A stretch of DNA of 64,000 nucleotides from Cyanophora paradoxa (GCA_004431415.1 QPMI01000435.1:265196-329195); one strand, 5' to 3'. Shown: positions 11,001 to 23,452, counted from the first letter of the stretch. Notes: a model not told the origin generated them from the letters alone. A program made the numbers and translations.

Positions 11001-14000
11001 GCCTCTCGTTGTACGATGGGAGCGCCGGGGCCGCGCCCAGGAGCGCGCTCGCCGCCCCGCTGACGCCGCCCCGCCCGCTGCAGGCCGCTGGCGACGTCGG
11101 GGCGCGGCGGGCGGCGACTCGGCAGCTTCGGCGGCCTCTCGCGTGGTGCGTCGGGGCCCGGGGATCGCGGAGCGGGGCCGGTGAGGGTGGGAGCCGCGTG
11201 CCTCTCGTTGTACGATGGGAGCGCCGGCGGCCGCGCCCCAGGAGCGCGCTCGCCGCCGCCGCTGACGCCGTCCCGCCCGCTGCAGGCCGCTGGCGACGAG
11301 AGCGAGAGGTGGGTGGCGACTCGGCAGCTTCGGCGGCCTCTCGCGTGGTGCGTCGGGGCCCGGGGATCGCGGAGCAGGGCCGGTGGGGGCGGGAGCCGCG
11401 CGCTTCTCGTTGTACGATGGGAGCGCCGGGGGCCGCGCCCCAGGAGCGCGCCGCCGCCGCCGCCGCTGACGCCGTCCCGCCCGCTGCAGGCCGCTGGCGA
11501 CGTCGGCGCGCGGCGGGCGGCGACTCGGCAGCTTCGGCGGCCTCTCGCGTGGTGCGTCGGGGCCCGGGGATCGCGGAGCAGGGACGGTGGGGGCGGGAGC
11601 CGCGCGCCTCTCGTTCTACGATGGGAGCGCCGGAGGCCGCGCCCCAGGAGCGCGCCCGCCGCCGCCGCTGACGCCGTCCCGCCCGCTGCAAGCCGCTGGC
11701 GACGAGAGCGAGCGGCGGGCGGCGACTCGGCAGCTTCGGCGGCCTCTCGCGTGGTGCGTCGGGGCCCGGGGATCGCAGAGCGGGGCCGGTGGGGGCGGGG
11801 GCCGCGAGCCTCTCGTTGTACGATGGGAGCGCCGGCGGCCGCGCCCCAGGAGCGCGCCCGCCGCCGCCGCTGACGCCGCTCCGCCCGCTGCAGGCCGCTG
11901 GCGAAGAGTGCGAGCGGCGGGCGGCGACTCGGCAGCTTCGGCGGCCTCTCGCGTGGTGCGTCGGGGCCCGGGGATCGCGGAGCGGGGCGGGTGAGGGTGG
12001 GAGCCGCGTGCTTCTCGTTGTACGATGGGAGCGCCGGCGGCCGCGCCCCAGGAGCGCGCTCGCCGCCGCCGCTGACGCCGCCCCGCCCGCTGCAGGCCGC
12101 TGGCGACGAGAGCGAGCGGCTGGCGGCGACTCGGCAGCTTCGGCGGCCTCTCGCGTAGTGCGTCGGGGCCCGGGGATCGCGGAGCGGGGCCGGTGAGGGC
12201 GGGGGCCGCGCGCCTCTCGTTGTACGATGGGAGCGCCGGGGGCCGCGCCCCAGGAGCGCGCCCGCCGCCGCCGCTGACGCTGCCCCGCCCGCTGCAGGCC
12301 GCTGGCGACGTCGGCGCGCGGCGGGCGGCGACTCGGCAGCTTCGGCGGCCTCTCGCGTAGTGCGTCGGGGCCCGGGGATCGCGGAGCGGGGCCGGTGAGG
12401 GTGGGAGCCGCGTGCTTCTCGTTCTGCGATGGGAGCGCCGGCGGCCGCGCCCCAGGAGCGCCCTCGCCGCCCCCGCTGACGCCGCTCCGCCCGCTGCAGG
12501 CCGCTGGCGACGAGAGCGAGCGGCGGGCGGCGACTCGGCAGCTTCGGCGGCCTCTCGCGTGGTTCGTCGGGGCCCGGGGATCGCGGAGCGGGGCCGGTGA
12601 GGGTGGGAGCCGCGCGCCTCTCGTTGTACGATGGGAGCGCCGGGGGCCGCGCCCCAGGAGCGCCCTCGCAGCCGCCGCTGACGCCGCTCCGCCCGCTGCA
12701 GGCCGCTGGCGACGAGAGCGAGCGGCTGGCGGCGACTTGGCAGCTTCGGCGGCCTCTCGCGTGGTGCGTCGGGGCCCGGTGATCGCGGAGCGGGGCCGGT
12801 GAGGGTGGGAGCCGCGTGCCTCTCGTTGTACGATGGGAGCGCCGGGGGCCGCGCCCCAGGAGCGCGCCCGCCGCCCCCGCTGACGCCGCCCCGCCCGCTG
12901 CAGGCCGCTGGCGACGTCGGCGCGCGGCGGGCGGCGACTCGGCAGCTTCGGCGGCCTCTCGCGTGGTGCGTCGGGGCCCGGGGATCGCGGAGCAGGGCCG
13001 GTGGGGGCGGGAGCCGCGTGCCTCTCGTTGTACGATGGGAGCGCCGGGGGCCGCGCCCCAGGAGCGCGCCCGCCGCCCCCGCTGACGCAGCCCTTGGCCT
13101 GCCCGCGGCAGGCCGCTGCCGACGTCGGCGCGCGGCGGGCGGCGACTCGGCAGCTTCGGCGGCCTCTCGCGTGGTGCGTCGGGGCCCGGGGATCGCGGAG
13201 CGGGGCCGGTGGGGGCGGGGCCGCGCGCCTCTCGTTGTATGATGGGAGCGCCGGCGGCCGCGCCCCAGGAGCGCGCTCGCCGCCGCCGCTGACGCCGCCC
13301 CGCCCGCTGCAGGCCGCTGGCGACGAGAGCGAGCGGCTGGCGGCGACTCGGCAGCTTCGGCGGCCTCTCGCGTAGTGCGTCGGGGCCCGGGGATCGCGGA
13401 GCGGGGCCGGTGAGGGCGGGGGCCGCGCGCCTCTCGTTGTACGATGGGAGCGCCGGGGGCCGCGCCCCAGGAGCGCGCCCGCCGCCGCCGCTGACGCTGC
13501 CCCGCCCGCTGCAGGCCGCTGGCGACGTCGGCGCGCGGCGGGCGGCGACTCGGCAGCTTCGGCGGCCTCTCGCGTAGTGCGTCGGGGCCCGGGGATCGCG
13601 GAGCGGGGCCGGTGAGGGTGGGAGCCGCGTGCCTCTCGTTCTGCGATGGGAGCGCCGGCGGCCGCGCCCCAGGAGCGCCCTCGCCGCCCCCGCTGACGCC
13701 GCTCCGCCCGCTGCAGGCCGCTGGCGACGAGAGCGAGCGGCGGGCGGCGACTCGGCAGCTTCGGCGGCCTCTCGCGTGGTTCGTCGGGGCCCGGGGATCG
13801 CGGAGCGGGGCCGGTGAGGGTGGGAGCCGCGCGCCTCTCGTTGTACGATGGGAGCGCCGGGGGCCGCGCCCCAGGAGCGCCCTCGCAGCCGCCGCTGACG
13901 CCGCTCCGCCCGCTGCAGGCCGCTGGCGACGAGAGCGAGCGGCGGGCGGCTACTTGGCAGCTTCGGCGGCCTCTCGCGTGGTGCGTCGGGGCCCGGTGAT

Positions 14001-14795
14001 CGCGGAGCGGGGCCGGTGAGGGTGGGAGCCGCGTGCCTCTCGTTGTACGATGGGAGCGCCGGGGGCCGCGCCCCAGGAGCGCGCCCGCCGCCCCCGCTGA
14101 CGCCGCCCCGCCCGCTGCAGGCCGCTGGCGACGTCGGCGCGCGGCGGGCGGCGACTCGGCAGCTTCGGCGGCCTCTCGCGTGGTGCGTCGGGGCCCGGGG
14201 ATCGCGGAGCAGGGCCGGTGGGGGCGGGAGCCGCGTGCCTCTCGTTGTACGATGGGAGCGCCGGGGCCGCGCCCCAGGAGCGCGCCCGCCGCCCCGCTGA
14301 CGCAGCCCTTGGCCTGCCCGCGGCAGGCCGCTGGCGACGTCGGCGCGCGGCGGGCGGCGACTCGGCAGCTTCGGCGGCCTCTCGCGTGGTGCGTCGGGGC
14401 CCGGGGATCGCGGAGCGGGGCCGGTGGGGGCGGGGGCCGCGCGCCTCTCGTTGTATGATGGGAGCGCCGGGGGCCGCGCCCCAGGAGCGCGCCCGCCGCC
14501 CCGCTGACGCAGCCCTTGGCCTGCCCGCAGCAGGCCGCTGCCGACGTCGGCGCGCGGCGGGCGGCGACTCGGCAGCTTCGGCGGCCTCTCGCGTGGTGCG
14601 TCGGGGCCCGGGGATTGCGGAGCGGGGCCGGTGAGGGCGGGGGCCGCGCGCCTCTCGTTGTACGATGGGAGCGCCGGGGGCCGCGCCCCAGGAGCGCGCC
14701 CGCCGCCGCCGCTGACGCCGCCCCGCCCGCTGCAGGCCGCTGGCGACGAGAGCGAGCGGCTGGCGGCGACTCGGCAGCTTCGGCGGCCTGTCCCT
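11001..14795. repeat. Left-arm 202-bp tandem repeats, about 19 copies
   Basis: CGATGGGAGCGCCGG recurs about every 202 bp from about 11015 to 14665, roughly nineteen times. Copies differ by point changes and small indels, and some higher-order pattern is visible (12395-13240 resembles 13612-14460). The unit is stop-poor in all frames, which creates very long spurious reading frames. Confidence 0.92.
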
Positions 14796-15048
14796 TTCGT
14801 CATATACCTCCTCGTCGTCGCCGCGCCCTATACCCACATCCCCCCCCCCCCTCCCGGCCCCGACGCGAGCCTGCTTTCATAGCATCGGCAGAAACATTGT
14901 TCAATTATGTACAATCATGGAAATACACGCGCAGTAGTTTATTGAAGCCTTCTGCAGCTCTTCGAGGCGTCGCCCTCCCTCCCTACCCCGCCCCGGCCCG
15001 CCCGACGCCTCCCGCTCGCCGACCGCGTCCTCCCGCTCGCCGATCGTC

Positions 15049-16126
15049 ATTGAACGCTTATTAGCCTCGGGCGGCCCTTCTGCGGGAGCCAGCCTTACTG
15101 AAGCAGTGACTCCACTGAGCCCCTGCACCCCCCACCTGCGCCTTGGGCACCAGCGACGAGCCTGAGCCCCAGAGAGGCTATATGTGTGTCTAAATAACGA
15201 TTCTTTGTCATATATGATGATGCTCAAGCGTTGGAATAAAGTGGCAGACAAGAGCTCTCTTGCCAGCCCAGAATGACTACGCAATGTGTGTGGTAGAGTC
15301 TAGCATTCTGACCACCTCATGAGAGCACAGTTGTCTGCCACGTTTTCCAGGGAGCCCGCGGGCCGCTGTGGGCATCATATCCCATTATTGTTCATGTTAT
15401 TGAACGCTTATTAGCCTCGGGCGGCCCTTCTGCGGGAGCCAGCCTTACTGAGGCAGTGACTCCACTGAGCCCCTGAATCCCCCACCTGCGCCTTGGGCAC
15501 CAGCGACGGGCCTGAGCCCCAGAGAGGCTATATGTGTGTCTAAATAACGATTCTTTGTCATATATGATGATGCTCAAGCGTTGGAATAAAGTGGCAGACA
15601 AGAGCTCTCTTGCCAGCCCAGAATGACTAAGCAATGTGTGTGGTAGAGTCTAGCATTCTGACCACCTCATGAGAGCACAGTTGTCTGCCACGTTTTCCAG
15701 GGAGCCCGCGGGCCGCTGTGGGCATCATATCCCATTATTGTTCATGTTATTGAACGCTTATTAGCCTCGGGCGGCCCTTCTGCGGGAGCCAGCCTTACTG
15801 AGGCAGTGACTCCACTGAGCCCCTGCACCCCCCACCTGCGCCTTGGGCACCAGCGACGGGCCTGAGCCCCAGAGAGGCTATATGTGTGTCTAAATAACGA
15901 TTCTTTGTCATATATGATGATGCTCAAGCGTTGGAATAAAGTGGCAGACAAGAGCTCTCTTGCCAGCCCAGAATGACTAAGCAATGTGTGTGGTAGAGTC
16001 TAGCATTCTGACCACCTCATGAGAGCACAGTTGTCTGCCACGTTTTCCAGGGAGCCCGCGGGCCGCTGTGGGCATCATATCCCATTATTGTTCATGTTAT
16101 TGAACGCTTATTAGCCTCGGGCGGCC
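15049..16126. repeat. Central 350-bp tandem repeats, three copies plus a partial
   Basis: ATTGAACGCTTATTAGCCTC occurs at 15049, 15399, 15749 and 16099, an exact 350-bp period, and the copies differ at only a handful of sites. The unit is much less GC-rich than its flanks and is not part of the inverted arms. It is the spacer (loop) of the foldback structure. No protein or RNA gene was recognised in it. Confidence 0.92.
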
Positions 16127-16589
16127 CACCGCCTCGAGGGCGGGCCGCCGCTGCACGTGGCCCAGTGGAGGCTGACGCTACGCTGGTGCGCCCCGCCGCT
16201 CGCGCCGCCCCGCCGACCCCCCTTCGAATTCCCCCCTCCTTGGGCACACATATGCATCAGCCTACAACGTTTTATTACGTCTCGCAAGCCTTCGAATCGC
16301 AAGCCTTCAGTCGCGCAAGGTGTGTTGGTTGGTGAGGTGGTGCGGAGCAGCAAGGCGTGCAGGGGCATCGATGGGCGGGGCGAGGCGGGGAGCCACGTGG
16401 ATGCCTGGGACGGGGCGCGGTTTGCGCGGCTCCCAGAACCGCGCGGGCGGGTCTGCATGCATGCCTCGAGCTCGAAGGGCGCGACGAGTTGGGCAGCGGC
16501 ATGAACTACAGCTTCGATTCCACCGAGAGCACAAAAAACCGCACTCCTACAGCATACAACGCACACCGCCTGGGGGTGCGGCGTACAGC

Positions 16590-19045
16590 GTACGTTGCAC
16601 AATGAGGGGCGCGCGGCCCCCGCCCCCACCGGCCCCGCTCCGCAATCCCCGGGCCCCGACGCACCACGCGAGAGGCCGCCGAAGCTGCCGTGTCGCCGCC
16701 CGCCGCGCGCCGACGTCGCCAGCGGCCTGCAGCGGGCGGGGCAGCGTCAGCGGCGGCGGCGAGCGCGCTCCTGGGGAGCGGCCTCGGCATCCCATCATAC
16801 AACGAGAGGCGCGCGGCCCCCGCCCCCACGGGTCCCGCTCCGCGATCCCCGGCCCCGACGCACCACGCGAGAGGCCGCCGAAGCTGCCAAGTCGCCGCCC
16901 GCCGCGCGCCGACGTCGCCAGCAGCCTGCAGCGGGCAGGCCTAGGGCTGCGTCAGCGGGGGCGGCGGGCGCGCTCCTGGGGCGCGGCCCCCGGCGCTCCC
17001 ATCGTACAACGAGAGGCGCGCGGCCCCGACCCCACCGGCCCCGCTCCGCGATCCCCGGGCCCCGACGCACCACGCGAGAGGCCGCCGAAGCTGCCGAGTC
17101 GCCGCCCGCCGCGCGCCGACGTCGCCAGCGGCCTGCAACGAGCGGGACGGCGTCAGCGGCGGCGGCGGCGGCGCGCTCCTGGAGCGCGGCCCCCGGCGCT
17201 CCCATCGTACAACGAGAGGCACGCGGCTCCCACCCCCACCGGCCCTGCTCCGCGATCCCCGGGCCCCGACGCACCACGCGAGAGGCCGCCGAAGCTGCCG
17301 AATCGCCGCCCGCCACTCGCCCGAGTCGCCAGCGGCCTGCAGCGGGCGGGGCGGCGTCAGCGGCGGCGGCGGGCGCGCTCCTGGGGAGCGGCCTCGGCAT
17401 CCCATCATACAACGAGAGGCGCGCGGCCCCCGCCCCCACGGGTCCCGCTCCGCGATCCCCGGGCCCCGACGCACCACGCGAGAGGCCGCCGAAGCTCCCA
17501 AGTCGCCGCCCGCCGCGCGCCGACGTCGCCAGCAGCCTGCAGCGGGCAGGCCTAGGGCTGCGTCAGCGGGGGCGGCGGGCGCGCTCCTGGGGCGCGGCCC
17601 CCGGCGCTCCCATCGTACAACGAGAGGCGCGCGGCCCCCGACCCCACCGGCCCCGCTCCGCGATCCCCGGGCCCCGACGCACCACGCGAGAGGCCGCCGA
17701 AGCTGCCGAGTCGCCGCCCGCCGCGCGCCGACGTCGCCAGCGGCCTGCAGCGAGCGGGACGGCGTCAGCGGCGGCGGCGGCGGCGCGCTCCTGGAGCGCG
17801 GCCCCCGGCGCTCCCATCGTACAACGAGAGGCGCGCGGCTCCCGCCCCACCGGCCCCGCTCCGCGATCCCCGGGCCCCGACGCACCACGCAAGAGGCCGC
17901 CGAAGCTGCCGAGTCGCCGCCCGCCAATCGCCCGCGTCGCCAGCGGCCTGCAGCGGGCGGGGCGGCGTCAGCGGGGCGGCGGGCGCGCTCCTGGGGCGCG
18001 GCCCCCGGCGCTCCCATCATACAACGAGAGGCGCGCGGCCCCCGCCCCCACCGGCCCCGCTCCGCGATCCCCGGGCCCCGACGCACCACGCGAGAGGCCG
18101 CCGAAGCTGCCGAATCGCCGCCCGCCACTCGCCCGAGTCGCCAGCGGCCTGCAGCGGGCGGGGCAGCGTCAGCGGCGGCGGCGAGCGCGCTCCTGGGGAG
18201 CGGCCTCGGCATCCCATCATACAACGAGAGGCGCGCGGCCCCCGCCCCCACGGGTCCCGCTCCGCGATCCCCGGGCCCCGACGCACCACGCGAGAGGCCG
18301 CCGAAGCTGCCAAGTCGCCGCCCGCCGCGCGCCGACGTCGCCAGCAGCCTGCAGCGGGCAGGCCTAGGGCTGCGTCAGCGGGGCGGCGGGCGCGCTCCTG
18401 GGGCGCGGCCCCCGGCGCTCCCATCGTACAACGAGAGGCGCGCGGCCCCGACCCCACCGGCCCCGCTCCGCGATCCCCGGGCCCCGACGCACCACGCGAG
18501 AGGCCGCCGAAGCTGCCGAGTCGCCGCCCGCCGCGCGCCGACGTCGCCAGCGGCCTGCAGCGAGCGGGACGGCGTCAGCGGCGGCGGCGGCGGCGCGCTC
18601 CTGGAGCGCGGCCCCCGGCGCTCCCATCGTACAACGAGAAGCGCGCGGCTCCCGCCCCCACCGGCCCTGCTCCGCGATCCCCGGGCCCCGACGCACCACG
18701 CGAGAGGCCGCCGAAGCTGCCGAGTCGCCGCCCGCCGCGCCCCGACGTCGCCAGCGGCCTGCAGCGGGCGGGGCGGCGTCAGCGGCGGCGGCGGGCGCGC
18801 TCCTGGGGCGCGGCCCCCGGCGCTCCCATCGTACAACGAGAGGCGCGCGGCCCCGCCCCCACGGGTCCCGCTCCGCGATCCCCGGGCCCCGACGCACCAC
18901 GCGAGAGGCCGCTGAAGCTGCCGAGTCGCCGCCCGCCGCGCCCCGACGTCGCCAGCGGCCTGCAGCGGGCAGGGCGGCGTCAGCGGGGGCGGCGAGCGCG
19001 CTCCTGGGGCGCGGCCCCCGGCGCTCCCATCGTACAACGAGAGGC
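16590..19045. repeat. Right-arm 202-bp tandem repeats, about 12-13 copies
   Basis: CCCATCGTACAACGAGAGGC and close variants recur about every 202-205 bp. This is the reverse complement of the left-arm unit. The copy number clearly differs from the left arm (12-13 against about 19). Confidence 0.92.
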
Positions 19046-19975
19046 GGAGCGGGGCGGCGGACCCCGCAGAGGCTAGCTCGGACCAAGCCCCGCGCGGCAC
19101 GCGGCGAGGGCGGCCAGAGCGGCACCTGCGGCGGGGCAGGGGCGCGATCAAATCGGGGGGTCGCCGGGGCAGCGGCGCAGGATCGAGGCGGAGCGGGGCC
19201 GCAGACCCCGCGGTGGATAGGTGGGAGCAAGCCCCGCGCGGCGCAGATGCGCGGGCGGCCGGAGCGGCACCTGCGGCGGGGCAGGGGCGCGATCAAATCG
19301 GGGGGTCGCCGGGGCAGCGGCGCAGGATCGAGGCGGAGCGGGGCGGCAGACCCCGTGGAGGCTAGCCGGGACCAAGCCGCGCGCGGCACGCGGCGAGGGC
19401 GGCCGGAGCGGCACCTGCGGCGGGGCAGGGGCGCGATCAAATCGGGGGGTCGCCGGGGCAGCGGCGCAGGATCGAGGCGGAGCGGGGCGGCGGACCAAGC
19501 GGTGGCTAGCTGGGACCAAGCCGCGCGCGGCGCAGATGCGCGGGCGGCCGGAGCGGCACCTGCGGCGGGGCAGGGGCGCGATCAAATCGGGGGGTCGCCG
19601 GGGCAGCGGCGCAGGATCGAGGCGGAGCGGGGCGGCGGACCAAGCGGTGGCTAGCTGGGACCAAGCCGCGCGCGGCGCAGATGCGCGGGCGGCCGGAGCG
19701 GCACCTGCGGCGGGGCAGGGGCGCGATCAAATCGGGGGGTCGCCGGGGCAGCGGCGCAGGATCGAGGCGGAGCGGGGCGGCGGACCCCGTGGTGGATAGG
19801 TGGGAGCAAGCCGCGCGCGGCACGCGGCGCGGGCGGCCGGAGCTGCACCTGCGGCGGGGCAGGGGCGGGATCAAATCGGGGGGTCGCCAGGGCGGCGGCG
19901 CAGGATCGAGGCGGAGCGGGGCGGCGGACCAAGCGGTGGCTAGCTGGGACCAAGCCGCGCGCGGCGCAGATGCGC
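19046..19975. repeat. Right-arm 145-bp tandem repeats, about six copies
   Basis: GATCAAATCGGGGGGTCGCC recurs near 19146, 19291, 19435, 19580, 19725 and 19869 (144-145-bp spacing). This is the reverse complement of the left-arm 144-bp unit, with about twice as many copies. Confidence 0.9.
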
Positions 19976-20923
19976 GGGCGGCCGGAGCTGCACCTGCGGC
20001 GAGCGCGGATCGCTTGCGCCGGCCCGGCGGCCGGGCGCGCGCGGCGTGCGGCCGCCGTACGCGGAAGAGAGGCCGCAGATCAGAGAGGAATGCCCATGCG
20101 GTCTCATTTCGCGTGCACGGAAGAGACGGGCTGCGGGCAGGAGCTGAGGAGGCGACCTGCAGATTGGAGCCGGCTGGCGAGCGGGGCGCTCCCGCCCGTC
20201 GGGGACGGCGCCGAGGCCTTCCGGCACAGCACGATGCGCACCCGTGGGCGCATTGGCGGTGCGCGGAGGCCGCGGGAAGCGACGCGACGCGAAGGACACG
20301 ATCGCTGCCGCGCGTCGGCGTTGGCGGGAACGGCGGGGAGGCGGCGGAGCGGGCTTTGACGTACCTCGATCGTTTCGGATGCTGCTGGCATGCCGAGGAC
20401 AGGCTGGGCACACGGTTCGCGGCTCGCGCGGCGCGCAGCGCCGCGCACGCGGGAGCTCGACTTCAGGCGCCACTTTGCGGATACGCCGTTTCGTCGCCCG
20501 CGAGCGATGCTACAGCTCTTTGGGCCCTTCGAAGCCACGATTTCGTGCCGACTGAGCAGCTGCGGCTGCTAGCAGCGAAGGTCCGCGGGCGGCCCGCGCG
20601 GCGCGGTACCCCTAGCAGGCACGCCGGCAGCCGGTCACGTGTCGCCGGGGCGCTCTATATATATCGAAAATTTAAAGACATTAAGCCTAAACTTTTATAT
20701 AAGAAACTGGAATTCGGAATTAAGGCTCCGAAAGCTTACGACATGATAAGATCCCATGACCTTAAGATGACGTCAAGTAAAGGCCGCTTCGACTCACATG
20801 CTCCTCCGTCACGTCCCGTATCTCTTCAGGATGCCTTTTCCATGTATAAGTCCCTTACCCCCCTAATAGCGGGTACATGTTCTCAAACCCAACCACCACT
20901 TCGGGGCCGGGGGAGCGCGACCC

Positions 20924-21051
20924 CTCTGTTATTTCGACTAAGGGAGGGCCAGATTTTATAACCTGTTAATTAACGGGCTGTTAATTTTGTGTAACACGGT
21001 ACTCCGATCCGACGACGTCCGACGGTCGACGTCGAAGTCTGGAACCGTACC

Positions 21052-21139
<88 letters not shown>

Positions 21140-22434
21140 CTTCAGAACCGCGGACACTTACTAAGTTAACTAACGCGGTACCAAATTAACGCGCCAAAAG
21201 TTTGTTGAAACGCGGTAATTTGGTGCCGCGGTAATTTGCTGGTGAGAAATCGCCCCATACAGTACCCCCTGCAATTACTGCCCCATACAAGCCGCAAATT
21301 TTTAACCCCGCGTTAATTTGGTACCGCGGTATTTCGCTCAGAGGAGGGCCATTTTTGAAACCGCGTTAATTAACGACGCAGTAATTTAGTGCCCGACGGT
21401 AGTACGTCCGACCGTCGGACGGTCGGAGTCGCGAACGGACTCGCGAGTCGATCGATATCCAATCATTTGAATGTTCACGATATCGAGATCGAGACTCGAC
21501 TCACTCGAGAGTGACTCCACTGACTCGTCAGTGACTCGCGAGCCTCGGAGTCGCGACTCATGGTCGAAAACTTAGCTTGAAAATCGCGAGTCTGATCTAC
21601 TGTAATTCGGATAATATTTAAGACCCCAAATTAGTAATCCCGGGGTTTGGTCGGTTTAGTTGGCTGAAAATAATACAGAGTTGGCCGCGCGGAGCGCTTT
21701 AGTAGCGGCCTTTAGAAGGGGGTGGGCGCGGCGCGCGCTAGGGGGTCTAGATCTGTTGGAGGGTCCGGGAGCCCCCTCGCACTACAGCTAGCTTCTTCCG
21801 CGCAGCAACCACGGCTGCGCTACGTACCCCCCCTCGCACCTCAGGTTTAGTATACGATAAAACTTTAGTAGTCGTGCCTCAAAACTTTGGTACTGTAATT
21901 ATAAAGACTTGCGGTATACTAAATGTTTCCTGTACGATAAAAACGTTGGTATATAATATTTTTCCCGACTTGCAGTATCATAGTATATCCAGAGTCGCGA
22001 GCTCGAGTGACCGTCGGACCCGGCAACATATATATTAATCGATATATTATAAATTATAATCGCCGGTCGTCCGGCGTCGCGCGCGGCCTGGCCGGGGCCG
22101 CCGGGCGGCCGCGCCGGGCGGCGGCCGCCGCGGGCGCCGGTGCCGTACTGCCACGGTCTAGTACTGGTATTATCAGTGGTGTATATAAGTGGGCCTTTGT
22201 GAAGCGTTGAGCTCTCGAGCTTGCCCCTTCGCTGTCAATGCATTGTTAACCCTCGGAGGTTGCATGAGTCACGCGTCGCGGAGGTTTGGGTGTTATATTG
22301 CGATCAGGTACACGCTGCACTAACAGGGGGGCTAGCACTAACCGACGCGGGGAGTAACAGCCGGTGTACCCCTCGGGGGGCCTCCCGGCCTCTAACGATG
22401 CTCAGGCTCTAACTGAATGCTGTACCCCCCGCTG
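20924..22434. other. Host-virus transition, non-coding
   Basis: No supported gene. The (TA)n tract and short palindromic words continue to about 22.1 kb. An imperfect inverted pair around AGTAACAGC (22351-22372 and 22420-22441) stands just before the first viral-type gene. The viral border probably lies between 22.2 and 22.43 kb, but no clear terminal repeat marks it. Confidence 0.5.
21053..21135. repeat. (TA)n microsatellite, 83 bp
   Basis: Uninterrupted TA dinucleotides. It lies in the host-like stretch 20924-22434, where I see no gene. Confidence 0.98.
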
Positions 22435-22613
22435 TTACTGCCCGAACCTTCCGAACTTGCGTAATTCGGCCTCGCCCTGTACCCAGTGGCTGGTGTCGTC
22501 CATCCATTCGCGTACCTCCCTCTGACGCTTGAGTGACTCACGCTGCTCGGGGGTAGGGGAGGGGGGCCTTCGAGGCGGGGTGGGGAAGGGGTACGGTGGC
22601 AAAATTCAGCCAC
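22435..22613 (-). CDS. Small protein of the duplicated left-end cassette, copy 2 (frameshifted)
   Basis: Begins with ATG at 22613 (MAEFCH) and changes frame in a C-rich run near 22550. It then reads REWMDDTSHWVQGEAEL and stops at 22435-22437. That part is clearly related to REWEEWSNDPKNWLPGEAEM in the gene at 23206-23436, so the two are paralogs. Function is unknown. The motif of paired tryptophans, acidic residues and GEAE suggests a small interaction module. The start overlaps the end of its upstream neighbour by 8 nt, as in a compact viral genome. Confidence 0.55.
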
Positions 22614-23171
22614 TCGGGGGTATGCCGAATTCGCCGTGAACGATCCTCTGCGGTGTGAAATACCGGTCGCTGCTCACGGCCAAGTGGAAGAACGCGCTCC
22701 TGAGCCCGGAGAGGAAGCGTGGTTGCATGAATGGCTGCTGGAGGGACTCGTCGCGCCAGGGGGCTACGAAATCAATGATACGCTGCTGTACCTGCGCGGG
22801 CAGGGCAAGGATCTGGCTCTTGCGGTTCGCAAAGGCCGTCCACAGCGCTTGCAGGTCGGCCCAATCGCCGTTCAGATCCCTGCGTTCGCGCCTCAGGTAC
22901 GATCTCGGGTTCTCTGTCATACCCATCAAGCCCGCGGCCCTGATCATCTCCCTGTCCGGGAGCTCTCGCTCGTCGTGGAATTCGTCTCTAATCCAGCGCA
23001 CAAGGTAGAGCACGCGCTCCATGAAGTTCTCCGCCGGCGAGCCGCCCCTGAGGACGTGCGCCTCCCCTCCAGCACTGCGTTCGCATCCTCCAAGTCCACG
23101 TTCCGCTGTCGAATCTCCCCGTCCAGGTCGCCGTTGTTGTACAGCACGTCGGACTCGCGTGTTCGCGCCAT
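22606..23171 (-). CDS. Paralogous viral protein A, copy 2 (frameshifted)
   Basis: Starts at ATG 23171 (MARTRESDVL). The frame changes near 23060 in a G-rich run and continues through ERVLYLVRWIRDEF, WADLQALWTAF and LPAQVQQRIIDFVAP to 22606, about 185 residues in all. The helical second half aligns with the protein at 23453-23902: IWFALGSKL against LWTAFANRK, LPDHIRMQILEWY against LPAQVQQRIIDFV, and LSRLRSAVTAY against LSGLRSAFFHL. No known family recognised. The gene pair order (A then the small GEAE protein) is the same in both copies. Confidence 0.65.
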
Positions 23172-23205
23172 GCTCGCGGCTCGGTGAGAATTTATACCTG
23201 TACCC

Positions 23206-23436
23206 CTACTCGCGGTCGGGGTACCTGTCGCCGGGCATCAGCCTCGCGCGCTTCCGCATCTCCGCCTCCCCGGGTAGCCAGTTCTTCGGGTCGTTGCTCC
23301 ACTCCTCCCATTCGCGTATGTCCCGTCTGACGTCACGCGGGGCGGGGGCGTTTATCGGTGGGGCGGGCGGGGCTGGCAGGGCCTGGCGCGGGGGTTGAGG
23401 CCCCTGTTCCACGAGTACTCGGGGTACTCTTCCCAT
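23206..23436 (-). CDS. Small proline-rich GEAE protein, copy 1
   Basis: Intact 76-residue frame from ATG 23436 to TAG. The N-terminal half is proline-rich. The C-terminal half carries REWEEWSNDPKNWLPGEAE and a basic end (MRKRARLMPGDR). Paralog of 22435-22613. It follows gene A copy 1 after 16 nt and probably shares a transcript with it. Function unknown. Confidence 0.65.
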   Translation of the reverse strand: MGRVPRVLVEQGPQPPRQALPAPPAPPINAPAPRDVRRDIREWEEWSNDPKNWLPGEAEMRKRARLMPGDRYPDRE

Positions 23437-23452
23437 CCCAGGGGTACCAGAT

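Larger units (their letters stand above)
9583..20900. mobile_element. 11.3-kb Foldback-like element with long inverted arms
   Basis: The left end (AGTGGTGGTTGGGTTTGAGA, 9583 on) is the reverse complement of the right end (to 20900). Identity continues inwards over about 900 bp of unique sequence on each side. Inside, both arms carry the same two tandem-repeat families in mirror order: 144-bp units, then 202-bp units. A non-palindromic centre of three 350-bp repeats separates the arms. Long inverted repeats built of subrepeats are the hallmark of Foldback/Galileo-type transposons. No transposase is visible, so it would be non-autonomous. The 10-mer CTCTGTTATT lies at 9550-9559 and 20924-20933 just outside the ends and might be a target duplication, but the same word also occurs at 9368, so this is uncertain. 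Confidence 0.7.

Noticed and set aside
9868..14803. Very long open frames (607 and 1,277 codons) on the minus strand and similar ones on both strands of the palindrome
   Set aside because: The 202-bp and 144-bp units are GC-rich and stop-free in several frames. The frames cycle through the same repeat, have no start context and no domain, and mirror frames appear in the other arm.
15049..16098. Small nucleolar or spliceosomal RNA in the 350-bp unit (TGATGATG word)
   Set aside because: A box-C-like word occurs, but there is no matching box D or terminal stem at the right distance, and none of the known U-RNA cores is present.
9583..20900. The palindrome as a sequencing artefact from reading both strands of one molecule
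   Set aside because: The arms have different copy numbers and point differences, and a non-palindromic 1-kb centre separates them. A simple fold-back read would give matching arms. Not fully excluded without reads.
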